Origin: Hyphomicrobium denitrificans ATCC 51888
GTDB taxonomy: Bacteria > Pseudomonadota > Alphaproteobacteria > Rhizobiales > Hyphomicrobiaceae
Direction of reading: 5' to 3'
NCBI RefSeq assembly: GCF_000143145.1
Contig: NC_014313.1
Coordinates: forward strand, 2,170,001 to 2,234,000
Length of the DNA: 64,000 nt
Every line of letters begins with the position of its first letter. Position 1 is the first letter of the stretch. The position numbers and the translations under genes were made by a program. The notes under the pieces are model-generated. The model ran no database searches, was not told the origin of the DNA, and saw only the letters and a list, made by a program, of their open reading frames with translations. Below are positions 17,942-27,360 of the stretch, one piece after another.

Positions 17942-19981
17942 ATGTGTGGTATTTTCGGAATCATTGATCTCAAAGGGCGCCGCTCGGTTCCCCTCTCCGT
18001 GCTGAAGCGCTCCGCCGATGCCATGCAGCATCGCGGCCCCGACGAGGACGGATATCTGCAGCGGCCCGGCGTCGGCTTCGCATCGCGCCGCCTCAGCATC
18101 GTCGGATTGGCCGATGGCCAACAGCCGATGTTCAACGAGGACAAATCCGTCTCGGTCGTCTTCAACGGCGAAATCTATGACCACGACGACTGGCGCCGCG
18201 ATCTGACGGCGCACGGTCACACGCTCAAAACGCACTGCGACACCGAAATTCTTCCGCACATGTGGGAAGCGCACGGCGAAGACATGTTCGAAAAGCTCAA
18301 CGGTCAGTTTGCCGTCGCGCTGTTCGACGAACGCAAGCAGCAATTCATTCTCGCGCGCGACCGTTTCGGCATTTGTCCGCTCTACTGGACGCGCACGACG
18401 CGGTTCGGCAACGACTGGCTGATCTTCGGGTCGGAGATCAAGACGCTGCTCGCGACCGGCATGATCGAGCCGAAGCCGGATCGGCGCGGTATCGATGCGG
18501 TCTTCAATTTTCTCGCGGTCGCGGGTCCGTTCAGCTGCTTCGACGGCATCAACATCCTGCAGCCCGGCACGTTCTTGAAAATCTCGCGCGGCCGTCAGGG
18601 CGATGCTGCCGCGATCAGCGAGCATGCGTATTGGACGATGGACTTTCCCGACAAAGGGAAAGAAGCGCGCGGCCAAGATGAGAAGGCGCTCGTCAATGAG
18701 TTCGAGAGCGTTCTGTATGGCGCAGTGAAGCGTCGGCTCCGCGCCGATGTTCCGGTTGCGTCGTATCTCAGCGGCGGCGTCGACTCGAGCACGGTCGTCG
18801 CGATGGCGAGCGACATTCTTGGCGCGCCGCCGGCGACGTTCACGGTCAAGATCCGAGATCCGAAACTCGACGAGACCGAGCAGGCGGCAGTGATCTCACG
18901 CCATCTCAAGGCCGATCCAACGATCGTGCCGTGCGGCTCGGAAGAAATCGTTTCGAACTACCAACGGCTGCTGGTCGCAACGGAAGCGCCCGTCACGGAT
19001 ACGTCGTGCACGGCGCTGATGCTTCTTGCAGGCAAAGTGCATGAAAAGGGCTTCAAGGTTGCATTGACCGGCGAAGGTTCCGACGAATGGTTCGCCGGCT
19101 ATCCGTGGTACAAGATCGACCGCGTGCTCGAGTGGCTTGGCGCGATTTCAGGCGGCACGATCGATGCCGCCATTCGCAGACGCTTCTTCACGTGGCTCGG
19201 CTGTAACAAGGACGCCGTGGCCTATCTCGACCGCTGCGCACCGTCGGCGGGCGGAGCGCATCCGTTCCAGCGCTTTTACGATCTGCTCGGCGCGTCGCGT
19301 TTTCGTTTCTATAGCGGCGACATGCTCGGCGAGCTTGGCGATCATGATCCGTACGCGGATTTCGCGCCCGACCTCGGCCGGGCCGAGCGCTGGCATCCGA
19401 TCAATCGCGCCATCTACTGGGCGGGCCGCATTCATCTTCCGGGCCAGCTTCTGAGCCTCAAGGGCGATCGCATCGCGATGAGCCAGTCGGTCGAGATGCG
19501 CTATCCGTTCCTCGACAACAACGTGTTCGATTTCGTTGCGGGTCTTGATCCGAGTTGGAAGATCAAAGGACTGCGAGAAAAATATCTGGTCCGGCGCGTA
19601 GCGGAGAAATGGCTGCCGAAGTCGGTTGCGTGGCGGCCGAAGGGCATGTTCCGCGCGCCGCTCGATGGCTTTTTCCTGCAGCAGCGTCTGCCCTACGTCG
19701 ACGAACTTCTCAGCGAAGCCTCGCTGAAAAAGACCGGATACTTCGATCCCGAGGCCGTCGCACTGTGGCGAACGAAATATACGGAGCTGTCGTCGCACTT
19801 CTATCAGCGAAGCTCGATGGAACTCGGCCTCGTCGCGGTGCTCGCGACGCAGCTCTGGCACCAGACGTTTATCGATTCCTCGCTCGCGAACCTGCCTGAT
19901 TGGCATACGCTCGCGGGCGTCGAGAGGAATCCTCGCGATCTGGCGTTTGCGGAACAGCTGCCGGAAGCGGCCGCCGTCTGA
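17942..19981 (+). CDS. asnB: Asparagine synthase (glutamine-hydrolysing)
   Basis: 679 residues. It makes asparagine, or amidates another carboxylate, from aspartate, glutamine and ATP. Cys2 (MCGIFGIID) is the glutaminase nucleophile after Met removal. RRLSIVGL, FNGEIYDH and ARDRFGICPLYW complete the class II glutaminase domain (to about 210). The synthetase domain has the PP-loop SYLSGGVDSSTV (about 273-284) and ALTGEGSDEWFAGYPWY, and VEMRYPFLDNNVFDF. It is 50-130 residues longer than typical AsnB, mostly toward the C-terminus. Such proteins can also act in exopolysaccharide or peptide modification, but no such cluster is adjacent, so the housekeeping role is preferred. The start is fixed by the Cys2 requirement. 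Confidence 0.9.
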   Translation: MCGIFGIIDLKGRRSVPLSVLKRSADAMQHRGPDEDGYLQRPGVGFASRRLSIVGLADGQQPMFNEDKSVSVVFNGEIYDHDDWRRDLTAHGHTLKTHCDTEILPHMWEAHGEDMFEKLNGQFAVALFDERKQQFILARDRFGICPLYWTRTTRFGNDWLIFGSEIKTLLATGMIEPKPDRRGIDAVFNFLAVAGPFSCFDGINILQPGTFLKISRGRQGDAAAISEHAYWTMDFPDKGKEARGQDEKALVNEFESVLYGAVKRRLRADVPVASYLSGGVDSSTVVAMASDILGAPPATFTVKIRDPKLDETEQAAVISRHLKADPTIVPCGSEEIVSNYQRLLVATEAPVTDTSCTALMLLAGKVHEKGFKVALTGEGSDEWFAGYPWYKIDRVLEWLGAISGGTIDAAIRRRFFTWLGCNKDAVAYLDRCAPSAGGAHPFQRFYDLLGASRFRFYSGDMLGELGDHDPYADFAPDLGRAERWHPINRAIYWAGRIHLPGQLLSLKGDRIAMSQSVEMRYPFLDNNVFDFVAGLDPSWKIKGLREKYLVRRVAEKWLPKSVAWRPKGMFRAPLDGFFLQQRLPYVDELLSEASLKKTGYFDPEAVALWRTKYTELSSHFYQRSSMELGLVAVLATQLWHQTFIDSSLANLPDWHTLAGVERNPRDLAFAEQLPEAAAV

Positions 19982-20002
19982 CGACGACGACCCGTTCCGT
20001 CC

Positions 20003-20674
20003 TCAGTTTGCGTCCTTCGCGCGATAGGCTGCGAGGAACATCGTGACCGCAGATTCGACGACCGTGTCGATCTCCTGATCGGTCGGACGTTCCGTGATCG
20101 CACCATAGAGACGCGGGCGGAAGATCAACGACTGCACAAGCTCAAGGAACTGCGCGGCAGCGAGATAGGAATTCGGGACGTTCAAGCGCCCGGCCGCGAT
20201 GTGTGCGTCGATGTAGGCCGCAAGCGCGGTCGCCATCCGCTTCGGTCCAGCCTCGAAAAACTCGGTGCCGATTTCCGGCATCCGTTCGGCGACGCCAATG
20301 ACGATGCGATGGGCAGCGACGACGAATGGATCAGAGAGCAGCCGCATCATCTCGGTGCCGAACTGAAGCAGCGTGGCTCTGACGGGCTTCTGCGGATCGA
20401 GGAGCGAGATCAGCTCTGAAATGTTGCGATCGCGACGCTCGGCGCAGATCGACGTGAAGAGATGTTCCTTGTCCTGGAAGTACACGTAGAGCGTCGCCTT
20501 CGAGACTTTCGCCTCGCGGGCGACGTCGTTCATGCTCGCGGCATCGAAGCCGAGCGTGGAGAAGACACGTCCCGCACCCTCCAATATCTGCCGACGCTTG
20601 TGCGGGTCGGTTCCGGCGGCTGGCCGCCCTCCTCGTCGTTCCAAAACTTCCGGCGTCGCTGGGCGAGTTTCCAT
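20003..20674 (-). CDS. TetR/AcrR-family repressor, probably of the adjacent emrAB operon
   Basis: 223 residues. The TetR helix-turn-helix is at about 28-72 (RRQILEGAGRVFSTLGFD, MNDVAREAKVSKATLYVYF, KEHLFTSI). The C-terminal part matches the AcrR-type TetR_C fold (EMMRLLSDPFVVAAHRIVI) and would bind an inducer. It is divergent from the EmrA/EmrB genes, and two matching palindromes lie in the 163-bp gap, the classic layout of an autoregulated drug-efflux repressor. A GRPAAG segment before the HTH is typical. The inducer is unknown. Confidence 0.88.
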   Translation of the reverse strand: METRPATPEVLERRGGRPAAGTDPHKRRQILEGAGRVFSTLGFDAASMNDVAREAKVSKATLYVYFQDKEHLFTSICAERRDRNISELISLLDPQKPVRATLLQFGTEMMRLLSDPFVVAAHRIVIGVAERMPEIGTEFFEAGPKRMATALAAYIDAHIAAGRLNVPNSYLAAAQFLELVQSLIFRPRLYGAITERPTDQEIDTVVESAVTMFLAAYRAKDAN

Positions 20675-20728
20675 GACTTTGATCCTATTCGAGCGCTACC
20701 GCCCGATTGTCGAAATGCGTCAACATGT

Positions 20729-20804
20729 GAACCAAACGGTTCAGTTTCCCCTTGATATTGACCAGCAGAGCAGCTAAGTCAAGTCCGAACTGAACCGTAC
20801 GGTT
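20729..20804. promoter_or_regulatory. Twin palindromic operators for the TetR-type repressor
   Basis: Two related inverted repeats: GAACCAAACGGTTC (20729-20742) and AACCGTACGGTT (20793-20804, in a wider GAACCGTACGGTTT). Their centres are 63 bp apart, about six helical turns, so two repressor dimers would bind the same DNA face. They lie between the divergent repressor and emrA starts. Confidence 0.7.
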
Positions 20805-20837
20805 TATTTACTCATTTCGAGACAAGGGAATTTACCC

Positions 20838-22142
20838 ATGGCGCGAGGAACTTTGCAGACCGTCCTCGATCACCCCTCGGACGAGAACTCGCACCGCCAA
20901 AACCAGCAATCCGGCAGCGGGCGCATTCATTCCCTCGCAAAATCGAGCAGCGCTCCCGAGGCTTCAGAAGCCGGCGCCATGAAAGCCGATGCCTCGCCGC
21001 GCGCCGACTCGGGCGAGCCCGCGACAGCCCGCGAAAGCGGGAGCACTTCTCCGGCTGCGAGCAAGGATGCGTCGAAACCTGCGTCACGCAAGAAGCCGAT
21101 TTTCATCGGCATCGGCGCGCTGGCGCTAATGGCGGGTTTGTGGGCCGGATATCACTACATCACCGTCGGCCGCTTCATCGTTTCGACGGACGACGCCTAC
21201 GTCGGTGTGCATATGTCGATGGTCTCGCCGAAGGTTTCCGCTTACGTGGCCGATGTTCCCGTTGCCGACAACCAGTTCGTCAAAGGCGGCGACGTTCTCG
21301 TGCGCCTCGACGACGGCGATTACCGGCTGGCCCTCGACCAGGCGAAGTCCAAGCTCGCGACGCAGAACGCGGCTATCGCAACGTTCGACGCTCAGATCAA
21401 AGCGGCTGAAGCCGCAGCGGCGCAGGCGCGCGCGCAGATCGACGCTTCGAAAGCCAACGTCATCAAGACGGAAGCTGATTTCTCCCGCACGAATGCGCTG
21501 ACGGCGAAAGACTACGCGACGAAGGCGTCGCTCGACGCCGCAATCGCCGCTCGCGATTCCGCACGCGCGCAAGTCAAGGCCAACGAGGCCGCGATCCAGT
21601 CGGCGGACGCGAACATCGCGCTTCTGCATGCGCAGCGCGAACAGGCGACGCAGGTTGCGAAGGAGTTACAGGTCGCCGTCGAGCAAGCGGCGCGCGATCT
21701 TTCCTTCACCGTCATCCGCGCTCCGTTCGACGGCATCATCGGCAACAAGAACGTGCAGGTCGGCGACTACGTGACGCCGGCGAAGCGGCTCGCTGCCATC
21801 ATTCCGCTCGACAAGGTCTACGTCGACGCCAACCTCAAGGAGACGCAGCTTGGTCCCATCGTCGTCGGTCAGGAAGCCGACGTCGAGGTCGATGCGCTTG
21901 GCGGAACGGTGTTGAAGGGCAAGGTCGTCAGCGTCGCGCCCGCGTCCGGGTCGCAGTTCTCGCTGCTGCCGCCGGAAAACGCGACCGGCAACTTCACCAA
22001 GATCGTGCAGCGCGTGCCCGTGCGCATCGAGGTTCCAGCATCGGAAGCCAAAGGCCGGCTGCGGCCGGGGCTGTCGGTGGTCGTCGATATCGACACGCGC
22101 ACGACGCCTAAGACCGCCGAGCAGCAGCACGCATCGAATTAG
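20838..22142 (+). CDS. emrA: EmrA/HlyD-family periplasmic adaptor of multidrug efflux pump
   Basis: 434 residues. Membrane-fusion protein linking an inner-membrane pump to an outer-membrane channel. A 90-residue charged, low-complexity cytoplasmic N-terminus (SSSAPEASEAGAMKADASPR) precedes one membrane segment (about 92-110, IFIGIGALALMAGLWAGYHY). Then STDDAYVGVHMSMVSPKVSAY, a lipoyl half with DVLVRLDDGDYRLAL, an Ala-rich coiled-coil hairpin (about 180-285), the second lipoyl half with TVIRAPFDGIIGNKNVQVGDYV, and a beta-barrel domain. The N-terminal tail is longer than in E. coli EmrA (390 residues). It lies 33 bp ahead of emrB and is presumably repressed through the palindromes upstream. Confidence 0.9.
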   Translation: MARGTLQTVLDHPSDENSHRQNQQSGSGRIHSLAKSSSAPEASEAGAMKADASPRADSGEPATARESGSTSPAASKDASKPASRKKPIFIGIGALALMAGLWAGYHYITVGRFIVSTDDAYVGVHMSMVSPKVSAYVADVPVADNQFVKGGDVLVRLDDGDYRLALDQAKSKLATQNAAIATFDAQIKAAEAAAAQARAQIDASKANVIKTEADFSRTNALTAKDYATKASLDAAIAARDSARAQVKANEAAIQSADANIALLHAQREQATQVAKELQVAVEQAARDLSFTVIRAPFDGIIGNKNVQVGDYVTPAKRLAAIIPLDKVYVDANLKETQLGPIVVGQEADVEVDALGGTVLKGKVVSVAPASGSQFSLLPPENATGNFTKIVQRVPVRIEVPASEAKGRLRPGLSVVVDIDTRTTPKTAEQQHASN

Positions 22143-22175
22143 TCCTGGAGATCGCGTTACCTGAAGGTGACGGTG

Positions 22176-23777
22176 ATGAGCCGATCAGACACACCAAGAA
22201 CCAATCCTGCTTCCGACGTACCGCCGGGTACGCTCGAATGGATCGGCGTTACGCCGCGCCAGCTCGCGGGCTTCATGGCCATGGTGTTCGGCATGTTCAT
22301 GGCAATCCTCGACATTCAAATTGTGTCGGCGTCGCTGTCCGAAATTCAGGCCGGGCTTTCCGCAAGCTCGGATGAAATTCCGTGGGTGCAGACGGCGTAT
22401 CTGATCGCCGAAGTCGTGATGATTCCGCTGTCGGGATTTCTGGCGCGTGCGCTCTCGACGCGCGTGCTGTTTCTGTCGGCAGCCATCGGCTTCACGGCCG
22501 CGAGCGCGCTTTGCGCGACGGCAACGACGATCGATCAGATGATCGTCTATCGCGCGCTGCAGGGTTTCATCGGCGGCGGCATGATACCGAGCGTGTTTGC
22601 TGTCGCCTTCTCGCTCTTTCCTCCGTCGAAGCGCAACATCGTGTCGCCGATCATCGGTCTCGTCGCGACGCTGGCGCCGACCATCGGCCCGACCGTCGGC
22701 GGCTATCTCAGCGATGCGTTTTCCTGGCACTGGCTGTTTCTCGTCAATGTCGGGCCCGGCATTCTGGTCGCTATCGCCGTGTATTTCCTGGTCGATTTCG
22801 ACAAGCCGGATCATTCGCTGTTCGGACGCTTCGACTTCGTCGGGCTCGCCGGCATGGCGGTGATGCTCGGCTCGCTCGAGTACGTTCTCGAAGAAGGCCC
22901 GCGCTACGACTGGCTCGACGACAGCACCATCGCGACCTTCGCGGTTCTGACGGTTGTCGGCGCGATCGTATTCTTCTGGCGGGCAGCGACTGCGAGGGAA
23001 CCGATTGTCGAGCTCCGCGCCTTTCGAGACAGGAACTTTGCGTTCGGCTCGGCCTTCAGCTTCACGATGGGCATCGGGCTTTACGGCTTGACCTATCTTT
23101 ATCCGGTCTATCTCGCGCAGGTGCGCGGCTACGATGCGCTGATGATCGGCGAGACGATGTTCGTCACGGGCGTCGCGATGTTCCTCACCGCGCCGATCAG
23201 CGGACGTTTGGCGAGCGTGCTCGATCCGCGCGTGATGATGCTGATCGGATTCACAGGTTTCGCTGCCGGTACCTACTGGACGACGGCCATCACCGCCGAC
23301 TGGGACTTCTGGGAGCTTTTCATTCCGCAAATCCTGCGTGGCTCGTCGCTGATGTTGTGCATGGTACCGATCAATAATCTGTCACTCGGAACGCTGCCGC
23401 CGGAGCAATTGAAGAATGCTTCCGGTTTGTTCAACCTCACCCGCAACCTTGGTGGTGCGGTTGGCCTCGCGGTCATCAACACGCTGCTCAATAAGCGCCT
23501 CGATCTGCATCTTGAGCGCCTGCATGAGAACGTTGCGTGGGGCCGGGCGGTGGCGGAAGATCAGCTCAGAAACATGCAGCAGTCCATGTCGCAAGTGATG
23601 CCCGATGGCGATCTGACGGCGTTGAAGCAGCTCGCGATGCTCGTGCGCAAGCAGGCCAACGTGCTGTCGTTCGCGGACGTCTTCCTGTTCCTGACAATCC
23701 TGTTTGCGACGGCCGGGCTGTTCACGTTGCTGATGCGCAAACCCGCCGCGATCCCCGCAGGCGCTGGCGGTCATTAG
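22176..23777 (+). CDS. emrB: EmrB/QacA-type MFS drug efflux transporter (DHA2, 14 TM)
   Basis: 533 residues. Proton-driven inner-membrane pump working with the upstream EmrA. Seen: FMAMVFGMFMAILDIQIVSA (TM1 with the conserved D), SDEIPWVQTAYLIAEVVMIP (motif D1), RALQGFIGGGMIPSVFAVAF (motif A/C region), TLAPTIGPTVGGYLSDAFSW (motif C of drug antiporters) and further helices to the FLTILFATAGLFTLLM end. The start ATG at 22176 is chosen for AAGG eight to nine bases upstream; a GTG three codons earlier lacks a ribosome site. Substrates unknown. Confidence 0.9.
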   Translation: MSRSDTPRTNPASDVPPGTLEWIGVTPRQLAGFMAMVFGMFMAILDIQIVSASLSEIQAGLSASSDEIPWVQTAYLIAEVVMIPLSGFLARALSTRVLFLSAAIGFTAASALCATATTIDQMIVYRALQGFIGGGMIPSVFAVAFSLFPPSKRNIVSPIIGLVATLAPTIGPTVGGYLSDAFSWHWLFLVNVGPGILVAIAVYFLVDFDKPDHSLFGRFDFVGLAGMAVMLGSLEYVLEEGPRYDWLDDSTIATFAVLTVVGAIVFFWRAATAREPIVELRAFRDRNFAFGSAFSFTMGIGLYGLTYLYPVYLAQVRGYDALMIGETMFVTGVAMFLTAPISGRLASVLDPRVMMLIGFTGFAAGTYWTTAITADWDFWELFIPQILRGSSLMLCMVPINNLSLGTLPPEQLKNASGLFNLTRNLGGAVGLAVINTLLNKRLDLHLERLHENVAWGRAVAEDQLRNMQQSMSQVMPDGDLTALKQLAMLVRKQANVLSFADVFLFLTILFATAGLFTLLMRKPAAIPAGAGGH

Positions 23778-23843
23778 CTCTCGCTTGCCGGGACACATCA
23801 TCGCCAGTCGCACGTAACGCATGACTGGCGATGTTCTCTCTAT

Positions 23844-26132
23844 TCAGTAGACGAGTGTGCCAAACAATCGTGCGTTCGCACCCGGCTGCAGGACTTCATC
23901 CTTCTTGAACGACGCGCTGCTGCGAATGTCCTCGTTCAAGAGGTTTTCGCCCTTGAGCCCGATGATAAGCTTCGGCGCGATACCGCCCTCGCCGTTCAAC
24001 GTCATCGTATAGCTGATCTCGGCGTTGACGAGCGTGTAGCCAGCAGTCGGCGTTTCGTGCGGGGCGATATCGTTCTGATTGAATGCGTAGAGGGATGAAA
24101 CCTTCGCCTGCCACGCGTCATCACGATAGTAGAGCCCGCCGCCGATCCGGTGCGGCGGCATGCGCGGCACGTACTCGCCGTTCGAGAATTCGGCGTGCAC
24201 GAAATCGTACTGCGCCGAGACGCCCCAGATGCCGTTCCAGATCTGAGCAACGTCGTATTCGGTCGCCAGCTCGACGCCATAGAACGTCGCGTCCCGTTGA
24301 TTGAAAATCACCTGATCGAGTTCGCTGCCGGAACCGCACGAGGCAATCGTATCGTCACATTTTGCGCCGGTGAAATCGCGGAAGATGTAGCCATCGAACT
24401 TCGCGTAGTAGAAGGATGAATCGAACCGCCAGCGGCCTACGGCTTTGTTGAAACCAAACTCGATTGATTTCGACGTCTCGATGCCGATGTCCGGATTGCC
24501 GATCTCGAACGTCTCCGTTGCCTCGTGCGCGCCTTTCGAAAAGAGTTCCTGCGCAACCGGGGCGCGCTCGGCGTAGGTTCCTGTGAGCCGCGCCACGATG
24601 CCGTGCGGCAGGTCATAGAGCAATCCGAGGCTGCCGCTGACAGGCGTGAACGATTTGCGCTCGGCGACAAGGCTGTCGGGTAGCGGGTTCATGATATCCG
24701 CATACATCGATCCGCTGACGTTATCGTTCTCGACGCGGCCACTGGCCTGTAGCCGGAGCGCAGGCGTCAGGCGCAGTTCCTCGAACAGATAGCCGCCGAT
24801 GCTATCCGTCGTGTTGGGCTCGAGCAGGTTGTCGCCCTCGAAGCTGATGCCGGCCAGTTGGCGGTTGCTGATCTGAATGCCGGCGGTGCTCGTCAGTGCG
24901 CCGAACGCGGTCGCAAAAGGCACGGTTTCGATTTCAGCACGGCCTTCCGTGTATCGGTTCGTGAAGCGCGAGCCGACGGCGTCGCTCCCCTCGTCCGCCT
25001 CGAAAACGAGTTCGTTGTGCGCGTAGTTGGTCCAGCCGAACCAGCCGCGCACGGCGGCGATGCCCATTTCCGGCGCGCGCCATTCACCTTTGGCGTTGAT
25101 CTTGTCCTGGCCCATATCGATGCGCGATTTTTCTTCCGCAGCCTCGATGCCGGGCACTGCGTAAAGACTATCGAAACGCGTGTAGCTGACGCCCAGGAAC
25201 CCATCGCGGCCGATAAAGGAGCCGCCGATCGACGCGCCGCGGCTGTCGAGAAATGAGTTTTCCTGACGGCCTTCCGGCGTATCGTAATTGTCGGCATGGC
25301 GCGCGAAACCGTCGGCGTGGATGGCGAAGCCCTGCGAGCCTGCCGTCGCCTTGAACGCTCCGTCGCGTCCGTTATCGACGGAGCTCAATCCGCCGGTGAT
25401 TTGTCCGGTGAAGCCGCCGTACGGAATGTAGGTCGGAATTCTCTGGTTTTCGGCGCTGACGACGCCGCCGATCGCCTGCGATCCGTAGCGAATGGTCGAA
25501 GGTCCGCGCAACACCGTGACGCTGTCGGCGCTATAGGGATCGACCGGAAAAGCATGATCCTCGCTGATGTCGGAAACGTCGCCTGTCGCGATCCCGTTTT
25601 CCTGAATTCGCACGCGGTTGTTGTCGAGCCCGCGGAGAATGGGGCGATTTGCGCCTGGCGCGAACGTGGAACCGGCAATGCCCGGCTGCTGATCCAGCGT
25701 GTCGGTGAGCGTTGCGCCGTGCGTCGGAATGATATTGCGGGCATTCGTAACTGTTGTCGCCTGCGTCCCTGTTTGCGCGGTTATGAGCGTTCCGGGTGGC
25801 GGTAGAATGGTTGCCGCCGAAACAGCATCGTCGTTTCCGGAGTCAGGTGACGATACCGATTGCGGCGCCACCGGCTTCGATGTTGCGGCTTTCAGTCCTG
25901 TCGGGGCATTCCTTTTTGGCTTCCGCGACTTCGGCTTCGATGTGGCGACTTTTTTCGGCGCAACGACGACTACCGACGGCAATTCAGCGCCGACGGTTTG
26001 CGAGTTCGATTGCGCCTGCTGGTTCGCAGATGCCGGAGGCGTTGCGGCTTGCGCGTGCGTTTCTTGCGCAAGCGTTGGCGAGATTGGCCCCAACGCCACA
26101 GCGGCCACAGTCAGTCCAACATACCTACGCAT
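23844..26132 (-). CDS. TonB-dependent outer-membrane receptor, ZnuD-like (probable zinc uptake)
   Basis: 762 residues. Signal peptide at 1-23 (MRRYVGLTVAAVALGPISPT, cleavage after TLAQ); then a Lys/Pro-rich linker with VVVAPKKVATSKPKSRKPK, which may include the TonB box. The plug domain has GATLTDTLDQQPGIAGSTF, RPILRGLDNNRVRIQENG, DHAFPVDPYSADSVTVLRG and YGSQAIGGVVSAENQRIP. The beta-barrel runs to the terminal aromatic ARLFGTLVY. The plug closely follows the ZnuD pattern known from Neisseria zinc receptors. The second of two adjacent ATGs (26130-26132) has GGGGG five bases upstream. A Zur-like box lies about 50 bp upstream and supports zinc regulation. Adjacent zinc ABC genes are not seen. 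Confidence 0.82.
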   Translation of the reverse strand: MRRYVGLTVAAVALGPISPTLAQETHAQAATPPASANQQAQSNSQTVGAELPSVVVVAPKKVATSKPKSRKPKRNAPTGLKAATSKPVAPQSVSSPDSGNDDAVSAATILPPPGTLITAQTGTQATTVTNARNIIPTHGATLTDTLDQQPGIAGSTFAPGANRPILRGLDNNRVRIQENGIATGDVSDISEDHAFPVDPYSADSVTVLRGPSTIRYGSQAIGGVVSAENQRIPTYIPYGGFTGQITGGLSSVDNGRDGAFKATAGSQGFAIHADGFARHADNYDTPEGRQENSFLDSRGASIGGSFIGRDGFLGVSYTRFDSLYAVPGIEAAEEKSRIDMGQDKINAKGEWRAPEMGIAAVRGWFGWTNYAHNELVFEADEGSDAVGSRFTNRYTEGRAEIETVPFATAFGALTSTAGIQISNRQLAGISFEGDNLLEPNTTDSIGGYLFEELRLTPALRLQASGRVENDNVSGSMYADIMNPLPDSLVAERKSFTPVSGSLGLLYDLPHGIVARLTGTYAERAPVAQELFSKGAHEATETFEIGNPDIGIETSKSIEFGFNKAVGRWRFDSSFYYAKFDGYIFRDFTGAKCDDTIASCGSGSELDQVIFNQRDATFYGVELATEYDVAQIWNGIWGVSAQYDFVHAEFSNGEYVPRMPPHRIGGGLYYRDDAWQAKVSSLYAFNQNDIAPHETPTAGYTLVNAEISYTMTLNGEGGIAPKLIIGLKGENLLNEDIRSSASFKKDEVLQPGANARLFGTLVY

Positions 26133-26183
26133 CATTTCCCCCAATTCCTCGAGAGCGGCCCCCATATGCCGCGATCTAGGTTT

Positions 26184-26196
26184 CGTATATTATAAC
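26184..26196. promoter_or_regulatory. Zur-like box upstream of ZnuD-like receptor
   Basis: The 13-mer agrees with GTTATANTATAAC, the palindrome of proteobacterial Zur sites, at ten of twelve defined positions, with a perfect right half TATAAC. It lies in an AT-rich patch (26181-26210) 50 bp upstream of the receptor start. The consensus is from memory; binding is inferred. Confidence 0.5.
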
Positions 26197-26210
26197 ATAT
26201 TATTTATGTC

Positions 26211-26451
26211 GAGCCGGGCGAGGTCGCGGCGCGCGGACGCGTGACTTTCAAGCGACAGTCGGCCGTGAGAAAGGGCAGCAAACCCTTGGTTTCTTTGCAT
26301 ACGGAGTGCGCGTGCGGGCAACTCTGGCGCCCGAAATAAAGACACAGCTCTGCATCGTCGCGTGGCCGCAATTTCGAGCCAGGCCGTCGCGTAAAAAATC
26401 GACGCCGCACATTACTCGCGCGGCGAGACGACGAACAAAGGACCGACCGCG
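26211..26451. other. Non-coding part of the divergent receptor / exported-protein gap
   Basis: The divergent gap is 26133-26451 (319 bp). Apart from the Zur-like box I see no gene and no strong repeat; short open frames on the minus strand here have no ribosome site or recognisable sequence. Confidence 0.5.
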
Positions 26452-26931
26452 ATGAAAGTCTTGCCGCTCAAGCGACGTTCGTTTCGTCTTCACGCCGCCT
26501 TGGGCGCGATGCTGATTTCGAGCATCGGAATGCTAAGCACGCCCTGCTCCGCCAAGCACAAAGCGCAGCCCGCCATACCCGGCGATCCGTGCACCAAGAT
26601 GAGCGGCTACCTGTCGAAGCGCATCAGCGACATGAAGAGCCTGAAGAGCGTGATGGAGAAAGAGCAGTCGGTTCCGGACACGCTCTCGGGCGTCTTCGAT
26701 CTGATGCAAGGCAAGCCCTATATCGACCAGCCTAAGACGCAAAAGCTCGCGGAGATGCGGCGCGAGGCCAACAGCATCAATGATGCGATGCGTGTCTCCG
26801 GCTGCACCGTCGTCGATATCGATGCGGAACTCGCCAAAGCTTCGACTCCGGTTCTTCCGACACCGGATCGCAAGGGCAAGATCGACGCGTCCGGTCTGGA
26901 ACCAAGTATCCCGCTTCGCTCCGCGCATTAA
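26452..26931 (+). CDS. Predicted exported protein of unknown function
   Basis: 159 residues. N-terminal signal peptide (basic LKRRSFRLHAALGAMLISSI, cleavage near CSA). The mature part has two Cys (GDPCTKM and SGCTVVDID) that could pair, and an alpha-helical middle with KMSGYLSKRISDMKSLKSVM and KLAEMRREANSINDAM. Family not recognised. A 63-bp gap separates it from the next small exported protein on the same strand, so the two may be cotranscribed. Confidence 0.7.
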   Translation: MKVLPLKRRSFRLHAALGAMLISSIGMLSTPCSAKHKAQPAIPGDPCTKMSGYLSKRISDMKSLKSVMEKEQSVPDTLSGVFDLMQGKPYIDQPKTQKLAEMRREANSINDAMRVSGCTVVDIDAELAKASTPVLPTPDRKGKIDASGLEPSIPLRSAH

Positions 26932-26994
26932 CTATTTGTTTACCCGAAGCACCTTGAATTCCCCGGAGCTGTCTCTTGCACCGGGCTGACCACC

Positions 26995-27360
26995 GTGACC
27001 TTTCCTCGAATTCTGGTCGTGACTGGGGTGTTCGCTGCGACGGCGTCCGTCATTCCGGGCGATCTCGCGGCTCAGAGCCTTACGATCGACGAAACCGTCG
27101 CCGTTCAAACGACATGGATGAGCGGCTACATGGGCCTTGGCGGCGGGCTGGCGCGCGCGATGCCGAAGCCGTCAGAGAAGAAGCCTTCCGATAAGAAGAT
27201 CGCCTCGGCCGCGCCGGAGCGCCGGGTTGTACGTCGGCCGGCTCCGCAAATCGTGCGCCGTGCCGTTCCGTCGAAGGCGCCGATCGCGCTCATCGCGGAA
27301 ACGCTCGATCACACGGGCGAGAATATCGCGACCCTCGGATCGCAGACCGAGCAACGCTAA
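26995..27360 (+). CDS. Small predicted exported basic protein
   Basis: 121 residues starting at GTG 26995. Residues 1-27 look like a signal peptide (FPRILVVTGVFAATASVIPG, cleavage after LAA). The mature part is rich in Lys, Arg and Pro (KKPSDKKIASAAPERRVVRR) with no conserved domain I know. It probably follows the 26452 gene in one transcript. There is no clear ribosome site, so the start is provisional. Confidence 0.55.
   Translation: MTFPRILVVTGVFAATASVIPGDLAAQSLTIDETVAVQTTWMSGYMGLGGGLARAMPKPSEKKPSDKKIASAAPERRVVRRPAPQIVRRAVPSKAPIALIAETLDHTGENIATLGSQTEQR

Noticed and set aside
22185..23330. A 381-codon minus-strand frame opposite emrB
   Set aside because: Arg/His/Asp-rich shadow of a clear membrane transporter gene.
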